Of a stretch of 64,000 nucleotides of DNA, positions 60,913 to 64,000 are shown piece after piece. This DNA comes from Pocillopora verrucosa (lineage: Eukaryota; Cnidaria; Anthozoa; Scleractinia; Pocilloporidae). The notes beneath the pieces were generated by a model that ran no database searches, was not told the DNA's origin, and saw nothing but the letters and a program-made list of their open reading frames with translations. The DNA lies in assembly GCF_036669915.1 (NCBI RefSeq), contig NC_089315.1, forward strand, positions 26,506,432-26,570,431. The letters are read 5' to 3'. Numbering within the stretch: the first letter of the stretch is position 1; each line of letters opens with the position of its first letter. The position numbers and the translations under genes are program-made.

Positions 60913-61894
60913 CCCGAAAAATTGGAAATCCTAGACTCGCCATCGCAGAATCCAAGTGGCGCACCGACGTTCAAGATTGTGAGACAACGACATATTAAGG
61001 AAAGCTCTGTTAAAGCATATTTCTCAACTGAAAGCGAAAACCAAGATCGAAGCTGTATTGGGGAATATAAGCCAGCTGACATGCTTTTCCCGTGTCCAGA
61101 AGAAGGATGTGTAAAAGCCTACAGTCGCTTTGCAAACCTCCAGACACACCTAGATACTGGAAAACACCAAATGATGCTCGAACAGGAAACTCTCTACGAT
61201 AAAGCTAAAAGAGAATATTCTTCCAAGCTGATGGAGGGACGCAGTCGAATACCAAGCGTTCAAGTTGCTGTACAATCAAATAGTGACGGCTTGCCGCCTC
61301 TTCCAATGGTTGGGCCCTGAAGACAATTAAGAAAAAGGTGCGTTTTACAGGGAAATAGACCCAATTCTTAACTGACCAATTTCAAAAAGGGGAGTATAGT
61401 GGACGGAAAAGCGATCCACAGGAAGTTTCGAAAACCATAAGCCAAGCAAGAGACCAAGCGGGGGGACGCCGATTTCAACCTGATGAAGTCCTTACGTCGA
61501 AGCAGATTAGTGGCTTCTTCAGCCGTCTTTCAGCAAAGAAGCGATTAGAAGTTACAGCCGCCTGTAGCCAAGCAAAAGCTAGTGAAGTCTCAGAAGTGGA
61601 CATGGAGAGTGTCGACAAGGACGAATTTTCCGCCGAAGCTGAGAGTTATCTATCTGCAGTGTGTGAAAATGTGATGAGAGATGTGGCTATTCAACATCCG
61701 ATTGTATCTTTCGATCTAAACATCTGCGAACTTGTACAAAAACGTACACTCACAACTTTAAGAGTGGATAGGCTAAGAGACATGTGCATCGACCTTGGGC
61801 TGGATATTTCTGACATTTCACCTCAGAAGAGGAAAAAGCCATTCATCGCACGACTCTCACAATTAGTCCAGGAGTTTACATGCTCTTCCAAGTA
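60913..61894 (+). pseudogene. C-terminal part of the same protein with a C2H2 zinc finger (broken)
   Basis: After an in-frame TAG at 60910, the frame continues: PSQNPSGAPTFKIVRQRHIK, then FPCPEEGCVKAYSRFANLQT-HLDTGKH (C-x5-C-x12-H-x4-H, one C2H2 finger), a stop at 61318-61320, then after a shift FQKGEYSGRKSDPQEVSKTI, DQAGGRRFQPDEVLTSKQIS-GFFSRLSAKKR and a C-terminal acidic/basic tail to 61894. The finger would suit DNA binding at the terminal repeats. Confidence 0.6.
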
Positions 61895-62170
61895 ACTGAG
61901 CACTGAACGTTTTACGAATAACTGATCCGCTAATTATAAAAGCGGTGCGTGTATTATTTACATGAAGGTGTTGCGTGACAGCAGAGTCCTACATATCGGA
62001 TTTCAGTCACTCGAGCTCACCACTGCTTGTGAAACCTCCTTATCTTTGGTCCCAAAGAAATAAAACCCAAATCGTAAAGAACTATCTTTCAAGGCTTCTT
62101 GGTAGTGTTATTGTAAACTTTGAGACACTACCACATGTATTTTTGCCAAGCTATTCTAGGCCACCTTTGC

Positions 62171-63868
62171 CTTAATTTCAAAAGGCCGAAGATGTCGTTT
62201 CTTAATAGGGACGTAGCTCCTCCAAGAATAACATGAGACAAAAAGTATCATTTTGTCTCGATGATGCAAGTCCAACTCAATAAATCTATAACTAGAAAAG
62301 TCCTTCCGTTACATTTTTGTTAGCATGACAAGTGCCCGAATAGTGCATAATTTCAGGATCGCGCTTGGTGAAATTTGAGCTATTTACCCCCGGAAATGTT
62401 AAAACAAATTATTCCCGTTAAAGTGCATCTTTCAAAAATCTAACCCCATTTCCGTTTGTTTATTAGATAAGGCTACCCACAGGCAAAAAATGAACCAAAT
62501 CGCGATAATCTGTGATTTTTATTGACATTTACTCTTTTAAAAGTGTTTCTCAAGACGGAAGTAGAACAAACAATAGTAATTACCTGAAATAACCAAGGGT
62601 TAGCCAGCTGCAAGCAAGTAATGATAATCTCATTTGAATGACCTACTCAGGGACTGCAACTTTCTCCTTTACAAAATCTTTTTTTTCTTATGAACGCCTT
62701 CCTCTCTTTTTCACAATCTGTTTAGTTTTCTTAGTTTTCTAGAATTCAACAAAGAATTAAAATAAGGGTATTGAAAAGAACTCCGCCTAGAGCTGTACAT
62801 TCACTTCCGCACACTTGTTTCCTTTTTAACGCATCACTGGCATTCTTATTTTAGAAATCATGGCAGGCCTCCAAAAGAGCTCTCATTAGCCTGTTTGCGA
62901 TTTGATGTGCAAATAAAGGGAACACCGTGTAAACGATACTCTTACAGAGCTAGAAACATGGCCAAGTTCGGAACCCAGAAGGAAGCTTCGCGGACCAAAA
63001 GCATCAAATTTCCGTTTCAGTATGGGAGGTACAAGTTTATTTTCCTTGGCATCGTTTTTTACCAAATATTTGGTCTGCAAGTTGGACAAGCTGAAGCATC
63101 GTGGCCTCGAGATACTTGTGGTGGGTACAAGAGAATAGAGTTATGGCGCAGCAAACACTTGAGTCATCTGATTGAATCTAAACAACTATCGAGTTATGGA
63201 TGCACGCAGAAGGTTGCTGAGCACGGAAGAAGCCTAAGAGTCTCACGAGGCGATAGCCGAATGCAACTTTCGCTTCTTGAGAGCTAAGAAAACCTCCCAA
63301 GTGTATTCATAACTTGATGGTTGCACGCTGCACGCTACCATTTCTTTTATAACATTAAGACTTTCAAACAACTTTCGTTTCGTGTAAAAAACAAAAAAGC
63401 AAAACAAACTGACGTCAGCATGCAACCCACAGGCAAATGGATCGAGCATATTATCCACAGACTGTTGATCTGGTCTGTTTTGACTTAAGTTGACGACGAA
63501 GGAATGTGATTATTAGTTTGTTTGAATATTGGTCCTTGATTTATATGCATGCATGAACATGTCTTGACGAAGAGGAAAAAAAAAATAATTTGGTTGGGTA
63601 AGTCCCACGGAAATTATTCCGTTGTATACTAAAGGCTGTACCACGATATTAAATTTATTTTGAAATTCTTGTCAAGCAAGAAAGGCATTCTCATCATCTT
63701 TGAAATGTTTACTTTTCCAATATAATGGTTGTGTCATACTTTTAAAAAGAAGGGTGTTGATCAATTCTAATAAGCAAGTTGTGCTAAATACTTGCTCTAG
63801 TAGTCAAGTTTCGGAGGTTATGCATCCCTCAAGATTGAGTTTTGACCATAATAGCTGAAATTCGTTTT
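62171..63868. other. Right flank, no gene assigned
   Basis: No COPE exon was found here although the gene should continue rightwards on the minus strand. A plus-strand ORF (62895-63287) contains a hydrophobic stretch but no family signature. Confidence 0.4.
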
Positions 63869-64000
63869 GTATTAAGATTCCCCGTGGAAGGCAAGCTGCA
63901 ATCAAACCTCTCTAATTAATTCTAGATCAAAGAAAAATTTCCACTTGCCTTGACTGGCTGTATCTAAGCATTTTGTGATCCTCTTGGCTTTTAAAGCCTT
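63868..64000 (-). mobile_element. Second copy of the LINE B C-terminal fragment
   Basis: Minus frame reads ALKAKRITKCLDTASQGKWK-FFFDLELI, matching 49535-49680. At DNA level GCAATCAAACCTCTCTAATT and TTTCCACTTGCCTTGACTGG are nearly the same in both. It runs off the right edge. Confidence 0.75.

Larger units (their letters stand above)
58674..62170 (+). mobile_element. Inverted-repeat DNA element with transposase-like/C2H2 cargo
   Basis: The left end (about 58681-58760) and the reverse complement of the right end (about 62160-62085) share GGCCTA, TAG, TGGCAAAAATANATGTGGTA, CTCAAA and ACTA in register, roughly 70-75% identity over about 75 bp. Inside, on the plus strand, lies one degraded multi-exon protein (next two entries). 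No clear target duplication can be called because the outer edge of the repeats is diffuse (TGCCAAACCC outside left, ACCTTTGCCTTAA outside right). The small ORFs at 58668-58889 (minus) and 61975-62175 (plus) are the two terminal repeats read in the same sense. Confidence 0.72.

Noticed and set aside
62895-63287. 130-codon plus-strand frame with a hydrophobic segment (FIFLGIVFYQIFGL)
   Set aside because: Could suggest a signal anchor, but there is no family motif, no clear splice partner and the rest reads as random.
1-64000. CRISPR arrays, operons, bacterial promoters
   Set aside because: No evenly spaced direct repeats with unique spacers; gene structure is plainly eukaryotic.

Overview
The window looks like nuclear DNA of an anthozoan cnidarian, most likely a reef coral or a close relative. 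It is AT-rich, its genes are split into many short GT-AG exons, and it is packed with decayed LINEs, tRNA-derived SINEs and TTAA-bounded miniature elements. It carries a vitellogenin-type lipid-transfer protein, a rhamnospondin-like thrombospondin repeat and a plant-style LRR receptor of a kind I associate with corals. I see no bacterial, phage or CRISPR features. All gene models below were spliced by hand from reading frame, splice signals and phase agreement; no database search was run.

Layout from left to right: (1) the edge of a thrombospondin-repeat gene on the minus strand (1-231); (2) a complete five-exon alkaline ceramidase gene on the plus strand (3308-8536), followed by a tandem series of decayed copies of its own last exon (8600-9500); (3) a GLD2/TENT2-type cytoplasmic poly(A) polymerase on the minus strand (16393 down to about 11184, 13 coding exons found, last one not found); (4) a very large vitellogenin/apolipophorin-like gene on the minus strand (42263 down to 19959, 24 exons in unbroken phase, 2966 residues); (5) a gene-poor stretch (42.4-48.2 kb); (6) a repeat-rich island (48.2-51.3 kb) with LINE pieces and an 82-bp tandem repeat; (7) an LRR multi-pass membrane receptor on the plus strand, broken by a frameshift and a LINE tail insertion (51989-55121); (8) the last three exons of the coatomer epsilon gene (COPE) on the minus strand (57787-56995); (9) a 3.5-kb element with inverted terminal repeats carrying a broken transposase-like/C2H2 protein (58.68-62.17 kb), which probably sits in a COPE intron; (10) another LINE fragment at the right edge.

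The standout is the lipid-transfer protein. Between a recognisable vitellogenin N-terminal lipid-binding module and a C-terminal VWD domain it has about 1,450 residues in which an N-X-S/T sequon occurs about every nine residues. Most of this is encoded by one intronless 3.68-kb exon. The protein then ends in a von Willebrand A-like domain whose metal-site motif is lost. The second lead is the inverted-repeat element with the unnamed D..D..E-like protein. The genes are unrelated single-copy functions and show no sign of acting as a cluster.
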